In this document: positions 16,530-24,548 of the stretch, piece after piece
Layout of the letters: every line of letters starts with the position of its first letter
How positions within the stretch are numbered: position 1 is the first letter of the stretch
From: Butyricicoccus pullicaecorum
GTDB taxonomy: Bacteria; Bacillota; Clostridia; Oscillospirales; Butyricicoccaceae
Reading direction: 5' to 3'
Length of the DNA stretch: 64,000 bases
NCBI GenBank assembly: GCA_018365995.1
Contig: JAGZIY010000004.1
Location: forward strand, 62,001-126,000
Made by a program: the position numbers and the translations under genes
Notes under the pieces: generated by a model
Told to the model about the DNA's origin: nothing
The model's database searches: none
The model's input: the letters and a program-made list of their open reading frames with translations, nothing else

Positions 16530-18191
16530 ATGGAAGAGGTCAAAAATTTTTTAACAGATATTATTGATGCAGATATTGCAGCGGGCTTGCATGAGCAGAT
16601 TCACACCCGCTTTCCACCTGAGCCAAATGGCTATCTGCATATTGGCTCGGCAAAGGCAATTTATATCAACTGGTCGATTGCAAAGAAGTATGGTGGAAAG
16701 TTTAACCTGCGCTTTGATGATACCAATCCGGTACGTGAAGATGATGAATATGTACAATCCATTCAGGAGGATATCCAGTGGCTGACTGGTGAAATGCCAA
16801 ATGGTGGTATTTTCTATGGTTCAGATTACTTTGAAACCTGCTATGAATGTGCAGTATCTCTCATTAAAGCAGGAAAAGCCTATGTATGTGATTTGACACA
16901 GGATGAAATCCGTGAGTATCGCGGCACACTCAAGCAGCCGGGCAAGAACAGCCCGTATCGTGACCGTTCCGTGGAGGAGAACCTCCAGCTGTTCGAGGAT
17001 ATGCGTGCAGGAAAGTTCCCGGATGGTTCTAAGACGCTGCGTGCAAAAATCGATATGGAATCGCGCAATATGAATATGCGTGATCCGGCAATTTATCGTA
17101 TTGTGCGTGCACACCATCACCGTCAGGGCGATGCGTGGTGCATTTATCCGCTGTATGATTTTGCGCATCCGATTCAAGATGCACTGGAAGGCATTACCCA
17201 TTCCATGTGTTCGATTGAGTTTGAGAACCATCGTCCGCTGTATGAGTGGGTCGTTGATAACTGTCCATTGCCGCATCACCCAAAGCAGCGCGAGTTTGCA
17301 CGCCTCAATGTGACCAATACAGTCATGTCTAAGCGCTATCTGCGTCAGTTGGTCTTTGAGCACCATGTAGAGGGCTGGGATGACCCACGTATGCCAACCT
17401 TGTGTGGTCTGCGCCGCCGTGGTTATACGCCGTCCTCAATTTTGGATTTTGTACGTCGTGCAGGAATTGCAAAGGCGAATTCTCTGGTGGATATTCGTCT
17501 TTTGGAGCACTGTATCCGTGAGGAACTCAACGAAACTGCACTCCGCCGTATGGCTGTTACCGAGCCTATCAAGATGGTCATTACAAACTATCCGGAGGAT
17601 CGGGAGGAGGTTTTTGCACTTCCGAACAATCCGAAGAATGAGGCAGAGGGAACCCGTGATGTGCCGTTTACCCGTGAGTTGTATATTGAGAAAAGCGACT
17701 TTGCGCAGGTACCGCCTCCGAAGTTCCAGCGTCTCAAGCCGGACGGTGAGGTGCGTCTCATGGGGGCATATATTGTAAAGTGCAATGAAGTGATTACAGA
17801 TGATAATGGAGAAGTTGTGGAACTGCATTGTACCGCAGATTTGGAAACCGGAAACGGTATGCCGGCAGATGGACGCAAGGTCAAAGGTACCATTCACTGG
17901 GTTTCTGCAAAGCATGCCATAGACGCATCGTGCTATCTTTATGAAAATCTGTTCACTTTGGAGAATACGGGTGATGTGCCAGAGGGCAAGGATTATCTGG
18001 ATTTCCTCAACCCGGATTCACTCAAGCAGCTGACAGGTTGTAAGTTGGAGTCGTCCATTGCAGAGGTTCCGGAGGGGACACGTATGCAGTTTGTACGTAT
18101 GGGCTACTTTATCAAGGATAAGGAAGAAGGGCGATTCAACCGAATCGTGACCTTGAAAGACAGCTTTGCCAAGACATTGCAGAGCAAATAA
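16530..18191 (+). CDS. glnS: Glutamine--tRNA ligase
   Basis: GlnRS attaches glutamine directly to tRNA-Gln. The 553-residue protein has the HIGH-type motif PPEPNGYLHIGSAKAI near residue 31 and the KMSKS-type VMSKRYLRQL near residue 267, both with GlnRS-type surroundings (FDDTNP, and the GITHSMCSIEFENHRPLY segment). The C-terminal anticodon-binding beta barrels run from about residue 340 to the end. A ribosome binding site AGAGGGGG lies about 14 bases before the ATG. Most Gram-positive bacteria instead make Gln-tRNA by amidating Glu-tRNA, so glnS here is a lineage marker, probably acquired in an ancestor. It is cotranscribed with gltX and ends at a terminator. Confidence 0.95.
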   Translation: MEEVKNFLTDIIDADIAAGLHEQIHTRFPPEPNGYLHIGSAKAIYINWSIAKKYGGKFNLRFDDTNPVREDDEYVQSIQEDIQWLTGEMPNGGIFYGSDYFETCYECAVSLIKAGKAYVCDLTQDEIREYRGTLKQPGKNSPYRDRSVEENLQLFEDMRAGKFPDGSKTLRAKIDMESRNMNMRDPAIYRIVRAHHHRQGDAWCIYPLYDFAHPIQDALEGITHSMCSIEFENHRPLYEWVVDNCPLPHHPKQREFARLNVTNTVMSKRYLRQLVFEHHVEGWDDPRMPTLCGLRRRGYTPSSILDFVRRAGIAKANSLVDIRLLEHCIREELNETALRRMAVTEPIKMVITNYPEDREEVFALPNNPKNEAEGTRDVPFTRELYIEKSDFAQVPPPKFQRLKPDGEVRLMGAYIVKCNEVITDDNGEVVELHCTADLETGNGMPADGRKVKGTIHWVSAKHAIDASCYLYENLFTLENTGDVPEGKDYLDFLNPDSLKQLTGCKLESSIAEVPEGTRMQFVRMGYFIKDKEEGRFNRIVTLKDSFAKTLQSK

Positions 18192-18202
18192 AAGCAGATT
18201 GG

Positions 18203-18237
18203 AAAAGGGCATCCGTGCGCGGACGCCCTTTCTTTTT
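18203..18237 (+). terminator. Terminator after glnS
   Basis: The stem AAAGGGCATCCG/CGGACGCCCTTT (one G-T pair) with a GTGCG-type loop is followed by TCTTTTT. Confidence 0.85.
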
Positions 18238-18251
18238 CAGGAGGTTTATGC

Positions 18252-18701
18252 ATGCAGCTCAAGTGGATTCCGACAGATAAAAAACGCTTTCTGCCCTTAC
18301 TGCTTCTTGCAGATGAGCAGGAAAGTATGATTGATCGCTATTTGATGCGCGGCACGATGTATGCAGCGTATGAGGGGGAGGAAGTGATTGGTGTTGCGGT
18401 TTTGGTGCGGCAGTCACAGGAAATCTATGAACTGAAAAATTTTGCGGTTGCACCTGCATATCAGGGAAAGGGGATTGGAAAGCAAATTTTAATAGAACTG
18501 TGTGAAAAGTGTCGTCAACGCTCTGCACATACAATGCGGGTGGGAACGGGAGAATCCCCCAAGCAGCTGGCATTTTATAAGGCATGCGGCTTTACGGTGT
18601 GCGGGCGGGAAATTGGTTTTTTCACCCACAATTATGACCATCCGATCATAGAAGATGGTATCCAATTGCAGGATATGATCTATTTAGAAAAGCCGTTGTA
18701 A
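18252..18701 (+). CDS. GNAT-family N-acetyltransferase
   Basis: This 149-residue acetyl-CoA-dependent transferase shows the GNAT acetyl-CoA loop as AYQGKGIGKQIL near residue 75, an LKNFAVAP strand before it, and the FYKACGFTVCGRE ending. CAGGAGG ends 6 bases before the start; the promoter must overlap the preceding terminator or transcription reads through it. The substrate is unknown. It converges on the phosphofructokinase gene, with a shared terminator between them. Confidence 0.88.
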   Translation: MQLKWIPTDKKRFLPLLLLADEQESMIDRYLMRGTMYAAYEGEEVIGVAVLVRQSQEIYELKNFAVAPAYQGKGIGKQILIELCEKCRQRSAHTMRVGTGESPKQLAFYKACGFTVCGREIGFFTHNYDHPIIEDGIQLQDMIYLEKPL

Positions 18702-18731
18702 AATGAAAAATATGATAAGGATATCAAAAAT

Positions 18732-18765
18732 AAAACCCTGAAAGACATATCTTTCAGGGTTTTTG
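18732..18765. terminator. Bidirectional terminator between the GNAT gene and pfp
   Basis: ACCCTGAAAGA and TCTTTCAGGGT pair around a CATA loop, with AAAA on the left and TTTTT on the right, so it can end transcripts from both sides. Confidence 0.88.
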
Positions 18766-18779
18766 TCGTTGAGATAAAA

Positions 18780-20018
18780 TTAAGCCTCAGCCTTGATTTT
18801 CTTGAGCTTTGCAAAGCGCGGCAGACCATTCTCTTTCGGGCCCACATTGTCGCCAGCGATGAGCGGCATAGCATAGTCGATATATGCCTGTGTTACGCCG
18901 TTGCCCTCTGCATTGATCCACTCACGCGGAACCTTTTTCTCGGTATTTGCAACCTGAGACAGCGGGAGCAGCTCGATTTCGCACTTGTAGCCGCCATCAC
19001 GTGTGCACTTGAAGCCCGGCATAAAGTCGGTCTTGCCAGCAACAGCATTTTCAACAGCAGCCTTACCAGAAGCATAGGACTCGTCTACGTCGGTCTTGGA
19101 AGCGCAATGTGCTGCACAGCGCTGAAGCAGGGACAGCTCAATGCCGCGAACCTTAACGCCGAGTTCGCTCTTTACCTTGTCTGCCAGCATAGCAGCAAGA
19201 CCGCCCAGCTGTGCATGACCAAAGCCATCGGTTGCAGAGGTCTTTGCCTCAGAAACAAAAGTACCATCTGCATAGTGGATACCTTCGGAAACAGCAACCA
19301 GACAGTTCCCCTTTTCTGCATAAACCTTTTTGACATCAGCCATGAACTTGTCCATGTCAAAGTCGGTCTCTGGGAGGTAAATGAGGTCAGGACCTGCGCC
19401 CTGAGCGGTTGCGAGACCAGCAGCAGCAGTCAGCCAGCCAGCGTGACGACCCATAATTTCAACGATACAAACCATACCGGTATCATATACGCGAGCGTCC
19501 TGATAGATTTCCATGCAGGAAGTAGCAATATACTTGGAAGCGGAAGCATAGCCCGGGCAGTGGTCGGTGCCGAACAGGTCATTATCGATTGTCTTCGGAA
19601 TACCCATGACGCGGCACTCGTAGCCGGACTTCATCATGAACTTGGAAATCTTGTTGCAGGTATCCATAGAGTCGTTGCCGCCGTTGTAGAAGAAATAACG
19701 AACGTCATACTTCTTGAAGATCTCCAAGATGCGCTTGTAGTCGGTATCGTCTACATCAGGATCTGCAAGCTTATAGCGGCAGGAGCCAAGTGCGGAAGAT
19801 GGGGTATAGCGGAGCAGCTTCAGCTCCTCGCGGTCTTCCTTGTCGATATCGAGCAGCTGGTCATCCAGAACGCCGCGGATGCCGTGTGCAGCACCCAGAA
19901 CGCGGGTAATGGATGGGCAGTCGAGAGCGGTCTCGATTGCGCCCAGAACAGATGTGTTGATGACAGAAGTAGGTCCACCGGACTGACCGATGATGCAAGC
20001 GCCCTTCAGTTCACTCAT
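18780..20018 (-). CDS. pfp: 6-phosphofructokinase, pyrophosphate-dependent type
   Basis: This 412-residue enzyme phosphorylates fructose 6-phosphate in glycolysis. The GGNDSMDTC motif has Asp where ATP-dependent enzymes carry Gly, which by family rules points to pyrophosphate as phosphoryl donor, and PKTIDNDL is the paired catalytic motif. PPi use would save ATP and make the step reversible. IVEIMGRHAGW is also family-typical. AGGAGG lies 9 bases before the ATG. It is transcribed away from fba; the two promoters share the 235-base gap. The right-hand end meets a bidirectional terminator. Confidence 0.93.
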   Translation of the reverse strand: MSELKGACIIGQSGGPTSVINTSVLGAIETALDCPSITRVLGAAHGIRGVLDDQLLDIDKEDREELKLLRYTPSSALGSCRYKLADPDVDDTDYKRILEIFKKYDVRYFFYNGGNDSMDTCNKISKFMMKSGYECRVMGIPKTIDNDLFGTDHCPGYASASKYIATSCMEIYQDARVYDTGMVCIVEIMGRHAGWLTAAAGLATAQGAGPDLIYLPETDFDMDKFMADVKKVYAEKGNCLVAVSEGIHYADGTFVSEAKTSATDGFGHAQLGGLAAMLADKVKSELGVKVRGIELSLLQRCAAHCASKTDVDESYASGKAAVENAVAGKTDFMPGFKCTRDGGYKCEIELLPLSQVANTEKKVPREWINAEGNGVTQAYIDYAMPLIAGDNVGPKENGLPRFAKLKKIKAEA

Positions 20019-20076
20019 TAGAAAAAACCTCCTAAATGTTGAAAATAACCTTTGACAGGTATTTTGTTACAAAAAA

Positions 20077-20105
20077 ATCATATCATATTGTCTGCCAAAA
20101 ATCAA
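20077..20105 (-). promoter_or_regulatory. Promoter of pfp
   Basis: On the minus strand TTGATT (20105-20100) and TATGAT (20082-20077) are 17 bases apart. The gap to the pfp start is about 58 bases. Confidence 0.75.
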
Positions 20106-20164
20106 TTTCTTTTCCATCTAAAATTCATCCAATCGACAAAGAAAGGATTTGGGAAACATGGGAC

Positions 20165-20193
20165 TTGATTTTAACAGGGTTTACTGGTAGAAT
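20165..20193 (+). promoter_or_regulatory. Promoter of fba
   Basis: TTGATT and TAGAAT are 17 bases apart. With the pfp promoter, these two sites lie back to back, 59 bases between their -35 elements. Confidence 0.75.
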
Positions 20194-20253
20194 ATTCATA
20201 GAATATTTTGGTTCGACGGAGCTAAAATAGATTTGTGAAAGGAAGTAATCAAA

Positions 20254-21186
20254 ATGCCATTAGTTAGTACAACAGAGATGTTTAAGAAGGCATACCATGG
20301 CGGTTATGCAGTCGGTGCTTTCAATGTAAACAACATGGAAATTGTTCAGGGTATTACTGAGGCTTGTCAGGAGCAGAAAGCTCCGGTTATTCTTCAGGTA
20401 TCCAAGGGTGCACGTGCATACGCAAACCATACTTACCTTGTAAAGATGGTAGAAGCTGCTGTTCAGGAGTGCCCAGATATCCCGATTGCTCTGCATCTGG
20501 ACCATGGTTCTGATTTTGAGATCTGTAAGTCCTGTATCGACGGTGGCTTCACCTCCGTTATGTTCGATGGCTCTGCAATGCCTTATGAGGACAACGTAAG
20601 AATTGCAAAGCAGGTTGTTGAGTACGCACATGCACATGGCGTTACCGTAGAAGGCGAACTGGGTCAGCTGGCTGGCGTTGAGGACGACGTTGTTGCTGCG
20701 GATCATCAGTACACCGATCCGGCACAGGTTCAGGATTTCGTTGAGAGAACCGGTGTGGACTCTCTGGCAATTGCAATCGGTACTTCTCATGGTGCTTACA
20801 AGTTTAAGCCGGGGCAGAAGCCGCAGCTGCGCTTTGACATTCTGGAAGATGTTTCCAAGCGTCTGCCGGAGTTCCCAATCGTTCTGCACGGTTCTTCTTC
20901 TGTTCCGCAGGATTTCGTTGCAAAGGTAAACCAGTACGGCGGCGCTATGCCGGATGCGATTGGTATTCCGGAGGAGATGCTGCGTGAGGCTGCGAAGAGC
21001 GCTGTTTGTAAGATCAATATCGACTCTGATATTCGTCTGGCAATCACTGCTGCAATCCGTGAGCATTTTGCAGTGCATCCGGCAGACTTTGATCCGCGTC
21101 AGTATCTGAAGCCGGCTCGTCAGGCTGTCAAGGATATGGTTACCCATAAGCTGATCAACGTTCTGGGCTGCAACGGCAAGGCGTAA
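20254..21186 (+). CDS. fba: Fructose-1,6-bisphosphate aldolase, class II
   Basis: This zinc-dependent enzyme splits fructose 1,6-bisphosphate into two triose phosphates, the step right after phosphofructokinase. The 310-residue protein has GAFNVNNMEI (about residues 23-32), the zinc-binding HLDHGSD (near 83-89), VEGELGQL, and the GTSHGAYKF and LHGSSSVP phosphate-binding motifs. AAAGGAAG lies 8 bases before the ATG. Codon use is strongly biased, as for highly expressed glycolytic genes. Gene order pfp/fba head to head allows joint control, and a terminator follows. Confidence 0.97.
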   Translation: MPLVSTTEMFKKAYHGGYAVGAFNVNNMEIVQGITEACQEQKAPVILQVSKGARAYANHTYLVKMVEAAVQECPDIPIALHLDHGSDFEICKSCIDGGFTSVMFDGSAMPYEDNVRIAKQVVEYAHAHGVTVEGELGQLAGVEDDVVAADHQYTDPAQVQDFVERTGVDSLAIAIGTSHGAYKFKPGQKPQLRFDILEDVSKRLPEFPIVLHGSSSVPQDFVAKVNQYGGAMPDAIGIPEEMLREAAKSAVCKINIDSDIRLAITAAIREHFAVHPADFDPRQYLKPARQAVKDMVTHKLINVLGCNGKA

Positions 21187-21193
21187 GACAATC

Positions 21194-21223
21194 AAGCACC
21201 TTGGTTCTCAAGGTGCTTTTTTT
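21194..21223 (+). terminator. Terminator after fba
   Basis: AAGCACCTTG and CAAGGTGCTT form a stem with a GTTCT loop, followed by seven T. Confidence 0.92.
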
Positions 21224-21276
21224 CTCAAAAAATAGTTAAAATTTTTTGAACAATACTTTTGATTTGAGAAAGCTTG

Positions 21277-21494
21277 GTCGATAATCCTACAAAGGAGTTG
21301 ATTTTATGGGTATTGAATCTTCGATTGCTGCTATGAGCATCAATATGAGTCAGGCAAGCTTGCAGAATGCAATGAACATTTCTTTGATGAAAAAGACAAT
21401 GGATCAGGAGCAGGCAAATGCAATGCAGCTCATTGAGAGCATGGCTGCTGCTGTACCACCCCCGTCAAATCACATCATTGACGTATTGGCTTGA
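21277..21494 (+). CDS. YjfB-like putative motility protein (62 aa) with possible sigma-D -10
   Basis: The coding part runs from ATG 21306 to 21494, with AAAGGAG just upstream. The 62 residues match the short YjfB_motility family (PF14070) found in flagellated Firmicutes, with AAMSINMSQASLQNAMNISLMKKTMDQEQANAM; the protein is mostly helical, cytoplasmic and of unproven role. The GTCGATAA at 21277-21284 resembles the -10 of flagellar sigma factor promoters (GCCGATAA), but I see no TAAA at the right distance upstream, so the promoter call is weak. No other motility gene is in the window. Confidence 0.75.
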
Positions 21495-21498
21495 CAGA

Positions 21499-21526
21499 AA
21501 AGGCGTCTATCTTTCGGGATAGGCGC
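21499..21526 (+). terminator. Terminator after the YjfB-like gene
   Basis: GGCGTCTATC and GATAGGCGC(TTTT) pair with one G-T around a short loop, followed by a T run. Confidence 0.75.
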
Positions 21527-21739
21527 TTTTTATAGATAGTACCTCATTGTATATTTTTCAAAAATTTTAATTTTTGAAAAATAATAGGAAATGACATAAA
21601 CCTCCTCGATTGAGAAAGCATGCCAATTTGTATCCATAAAATCTACCTCAGTCTGCTGTCTGTTCCCACACTGCCAGCAATGGGCAGCTGTAATTTGTTT
21701 GAGATGCGGCATACTAGACATCGAGGAGGTGGACGCAAT

Positions 21740-22738
21740 ATGCGAATACGCAAACGATGGGCTGCACGATTGGGTGCAGCGGTATTGGCATTCACATTGT
21801 CCTTTGGTTCTGCTCTCGCGGTGGACGCTCTGGTACCAGTTGGACGCGCAGCAGGAATTAAGCTGCATGCTGATGGTGTCATGATCGCGTCAGTAGATCC
21901 CGTGACCACTTCGGTCGGACAGGTCAGTCCGGCAAAGAGCGCGGGATTACAGGCGGGCGACATTATCTTGACAGTGAATGAAAAGCCGGTTGATACCAAT
22001 GATGGGCTGCAAGAGCAAGTGGCAGCATCTGAGGGACAGCCGCTCTCGTTGCAGGTTCGAAGAAACAATGAGACCATAGCGTGCAAAATCACACCTGTGC
22101 AGGATACTACTGGAAAATATCGGTTGGGAGTTATGATTCGTGATGGAATGGCGGGAATCGGCACCATCACCTATGTGGATCCGGATACAGGGACTTATGG
22201 CTCTTTGGGACATGGAATTTGTGATGGAGAAAGTGGTGTGCTGGTGCCATTAGCAGATGGCAGCTTGATGGAGGCGTCGGTTGCAAATGTGCACCGCGGT
22301 CAAGCAGGTGAGCCCGGAGCATTGCAGGGAGAATTTAACCTGCAAGAGGATATGGGTACGGTTGAAAAAAATACGGATACCGGTATTTTTGGCGTACTGA
22401 CCGATGACAGGTATTATAAAAACTGTCAAAAAATGCCGCTTGCAAAAGCCGATGAGGTAAAGACAGGTGCTTGCGAGATTTGGTCAAACGTAGAGGGAAA
22501 GACCGTGCAGCACTATCAGGCAGAAATCACAAAGGTCGGCAGAGAGGACGGCGTCATGATGCTGCATGTAACAGACCCTGTGCTGTTAGAAAAGACAGGC
22601 GGCATTGTTCAGGGAATGAGCGGCAGCCCAATTATCCAGAATGGCAAATTGGTTGGAGCCGTTACCCATGTTTTAGTCAACGACCCGACAAGAGGATATG
22701 GTATTTTGATTGAAAATATGCTGGAAGCAGCAAAGTAA
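21740..22738 (+). CDS. spoIVB: SpoIVB-type serine peptidase
   Basis: SpoIVB is secreted from the forespore into the space between forespore and mother cell and triggers sigma-K activation. This 332-residue version (start at 21740, with GAGGAGGT 9 bases upstream) has a signal-like hydrophobic N-terminus (about residues 9-28), a PDZ domain (about 45-135) and an S55 peptidase domain. The catalytic set appears in TYGSLGHGICD (His near residue 155) and GIVQGMSGSPI (Ser near residue 295). It is smaller than Bacillus SpoIVB (about 425). Usually spo0A follows spoIVB; here an ABC importer follows instead, so this may be a relocated or second copy. Confidence 0.9.
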   Translation: MRIRKRWAARLGAAVLAFTLSFGSALAVDALVPVGRAAGIKLHADGVMIASVDPVTTSVGQVSPAKSAGLQAGDIILTVNEKPVDTNDGLQEQVAASEGQPLSLQVRRNNETIACKITPVQDTTGKYRLGVMIRDGMAGIGTITYVDPDTGTYGSLGHGICDGESGVLVPLADGSLMEASVANVHRGQAGEPGALQGEFNLQEDMGTVEKNTDTGIFGVLTDDRYYKNCQKMPLAKADEVKTGACEIWSNVEGKTVQHYQAEITKVGREDGVMMLHVTDPVLLEKTGGIVQGMSGSPIIQNGKLVGAVTHVLVNDPTRGYGILIENMLEAAK

Positions 22739-22745
22739 ACGGAGG

Positions 22746-22790
22746 CAGGCAGTGCAATGGCAGACATTGTGCTGCCTGTTTCTATTTCTA
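22746..22790 (+). terminator. Terminator after spoIVB
   Basis: CAGGCAGTGCAATG and CATTGTGCTGCCTG pair with one bulge or mismatch around GGCAGA, followed by TTTCTATTTCT. Confidence 0.8.
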
Positions 22791-22974
22791 TTATGAATAA
22801 GGAAAGCGCCAATAGTTAAGTGGAATAGGTGGTTTTAGACGGAAAAATATGTGTGAGCATATATGTATGCCGGAATATGGACAATATATACAAATATATT
22901 AAGTATCGTTTGATAGAAATGACGTTTTTTATCAAACATCTTGAATTTGTCCCCCTTGATGTAAAGAAAAACCC

Positions 22975-23003
22975 TTTTTGAACTGGTTGGACTTTGCTAA
23001 AAT
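22975..23003 (+). promoter_or_regulatory. Tentative promoter of the sugar ABC operon
   Basis: TTTTTG and TAAAAT are 17 bases apart, 38 bases before the ATPase start. The -35 is weak, which would suit an activator-dependent promoter. Upstream, GTTTGATA...TATCAAAC forms an 8-base inverted repeat (22908-22937, 14-base gap), a possible regulator site. Nothing else is evident in 22791-23040. Confidence 0.35.
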
Positions 23004-23040
23004 AATCGTAAAGAAGTAAGTGCAAGGAGGGAAGCAAGAC

Positions 23041-24534
23041 ATGGAGTATGTGCTGGAAATGAAGGATATCAGCAAAACCTTTCCGGGTGTCAAAGCGCTT
23101 GACAATGTGCAGCTGAAGGTCAGACCCGGCGAAGTCCATGCGCTGATGGGAGAAAATGGCGCGGGTAAGTCCACCCTGATGAAGATTTTGATGGGAATCT
23201 ATACCAAAGATGAGGGCGGAGAGATTCTGTTTGACGGCAAGCCCTATCGGGCTGCCAGTCCGAAGGAAGCGATGGATTGCGGTGTGGCAATGATCCATCA
23301 GGAACTGAATCCGATTCTGGATATGACTGTATTTGAAAATATCTTCGTTGGACGCGAGTTGAAGAAAAATGGACTGGTGGATACCAAAGCGGAGATACAG
23401 GAGGCGCAGCGCCTGATTGCAGAATGTGGTCTGCATGTCTCGCCCAAAGCGCGGCTGCGCAGCTTGACCGTTGCCCAGTGTCAGTTAATCGAGATTATTA
23501 AGGCGATTTCGCTGAATGCGAAGGTCATCATCATGGACGAACCAACAGCTGCCATCACCGATCGTGAGGTCGAGCTGCTGTTTGGTCATATCCGGCGGCT
23601 AACGGCGCAGGGGGTAGCTGTGATCTATATCTCGCACCGCATGGATGAGATTTTTTCGATTTGTGATCACGTCAGTGTCTATCGGGACGGACAGTACATC
23701 GGCTCGGGCGATACCAAAGACATGGACGAGGCGCAGCTGATCAAGATGATGGTTGGCAGAGAGATCACCGACGTGTTCCCCAAACTCGAAGCCGAGATTG
23801 GTGATGTGGTGTTTGAGGCAAAGAATATTGTGCGCGAAGACAACAAGGTTAAGGGTGTGAGTTTTTCAGTTCGCAAGGGTGAGATCCTTGGGATTGCCGG
23901 ACTGGTCGGTGCGGGGCGCAGCGAATTGGTCGAAGGTATCTTTGGCATGCATAAGCTGTCCAAGGGAGAAATCTTTGTCAATGGCAGGCAGGTACAAGTG
24001 CATGTGCCTAAGGACATCATCAAGGAGGGCGTTGCGCTCGTCACCGAGGATCGTAAGATCACTGGACTGAATCTAAGCGGCAGCGTTGATGATAATATCG
24101 CCATGGTAGCCATCGAAAAGCTGCTGAAACATGGTCTGTATAACAAGAATAAGGCGCGCAGCGCGTCGCAGGAGTATATCGAAAAGCTGAATATCAAAAC
24201 GCCTTCCGGCGATCAGACTGTCGGCAATTTGTCCGGCGGCAACCAACAGAAGGTCGTGATCGCCAAGTGGCTGCTGAACGATCCGGATATCATTATTCTG
24301 GACGAGCCGACACGCGGCATCGATGTCGGCGCCAAGCGGGATATTTATCTGTTGCTCGGCAAGCTAGTGCAGCAGGGCAAGGCGGTTGTGATGATCTCGT
24401 CCGAGATCCCAGAGTTGATGGGCGTGTGTGACCGCATTATGGTCATGTGCGAGGGAAATCTCTCTGGTGAGGTCGCACGGAATGAATTTACGCAGGAGCG
24501 CATCATGACGCTGGCCTCTGCTATCGAGGTATAA
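23041..24534 (+). CDS. Sugar ABC importer ATPase, tandem-domain (RbsA/MglA type)
   Basis: This 497-residue cytoplasmic subunit powers sugar uptake. It contains two ABC domains. The first (1 to about 245) has Walker A GENGAGKST near 38, signature LTVAQCQ and Walker B IIMDEPT; its signature is degenerate, as is usual for the first half in this family. The second (about 255-497) has a GLVGAGRSE loop, signature LSGGNQQ and Walker B IIILDEPTRGID. The ATG at 23041 follows GGAGGG by 9 bases. Gene order ATPase-permease-binding lipoprotein fits ribose/galactose-type importers. The exact sugar cannot be read from sequence. It provides an intact reference for the degenerate homologue at 29110. Confidence 0.93.
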   Translation: MEYVLEMKDISKTFPGVKALDNVQLKVRPGEVHALMGENGAGKSTLMKILMGIYTKDEGGEILFDGKPYRAASPKEAMDCGVAMIHQELNPILDMTVFENIFVGRELKKNGLVDTKAEIQEAQRLIAECGLHVSPKARLRSLTVAQCQLIEIIKAISLNAKVIIMDEPTAAITDREVELLFGHIRRLTAQGVAVIYISHRMDEIFSICDHVSVYRDGQYIGSGDTKDMDEAQLIKMMVGREITDVFPKLEAEIGDVVFEAKNIVREDNKVKGVSFSVRKGEILGIAGLVGAGRSELVEGIFGMHKLSKGEIFVNGRQVQVHVPKDIIKEGVALVTEDRKITGLNLSGSVDDNIAMVAIEKLLKHGLYNKNKARSASQEYIEKLNIKTPSGDQTVGNLSGGNQQKVVIAKWLLNDPDIIILDEPTRGIDVGAKRDIYLLLGKLVQQGKAVVMISSEIPELMGVCDRIMVMCEGNLSGEVARNEFTQERIMTLASAIEV

Positions 24535-24548
24535 AGGAAGGGGTACAT

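Noticed and set aside
20260..21195. Minus-strand open frame of 311 codons opposite fba
   Set aside because: It mirrors the biased codon use of fba and has no motif or ribosome binding site.
22908..22937. GTTTGATA/TATCAAAC inverted repeat as a firm operator
   Set aside because: The arms are only 8 bases and AT-rich with a 14-base gap; it could easily occur by chance in this AT-rich gap.
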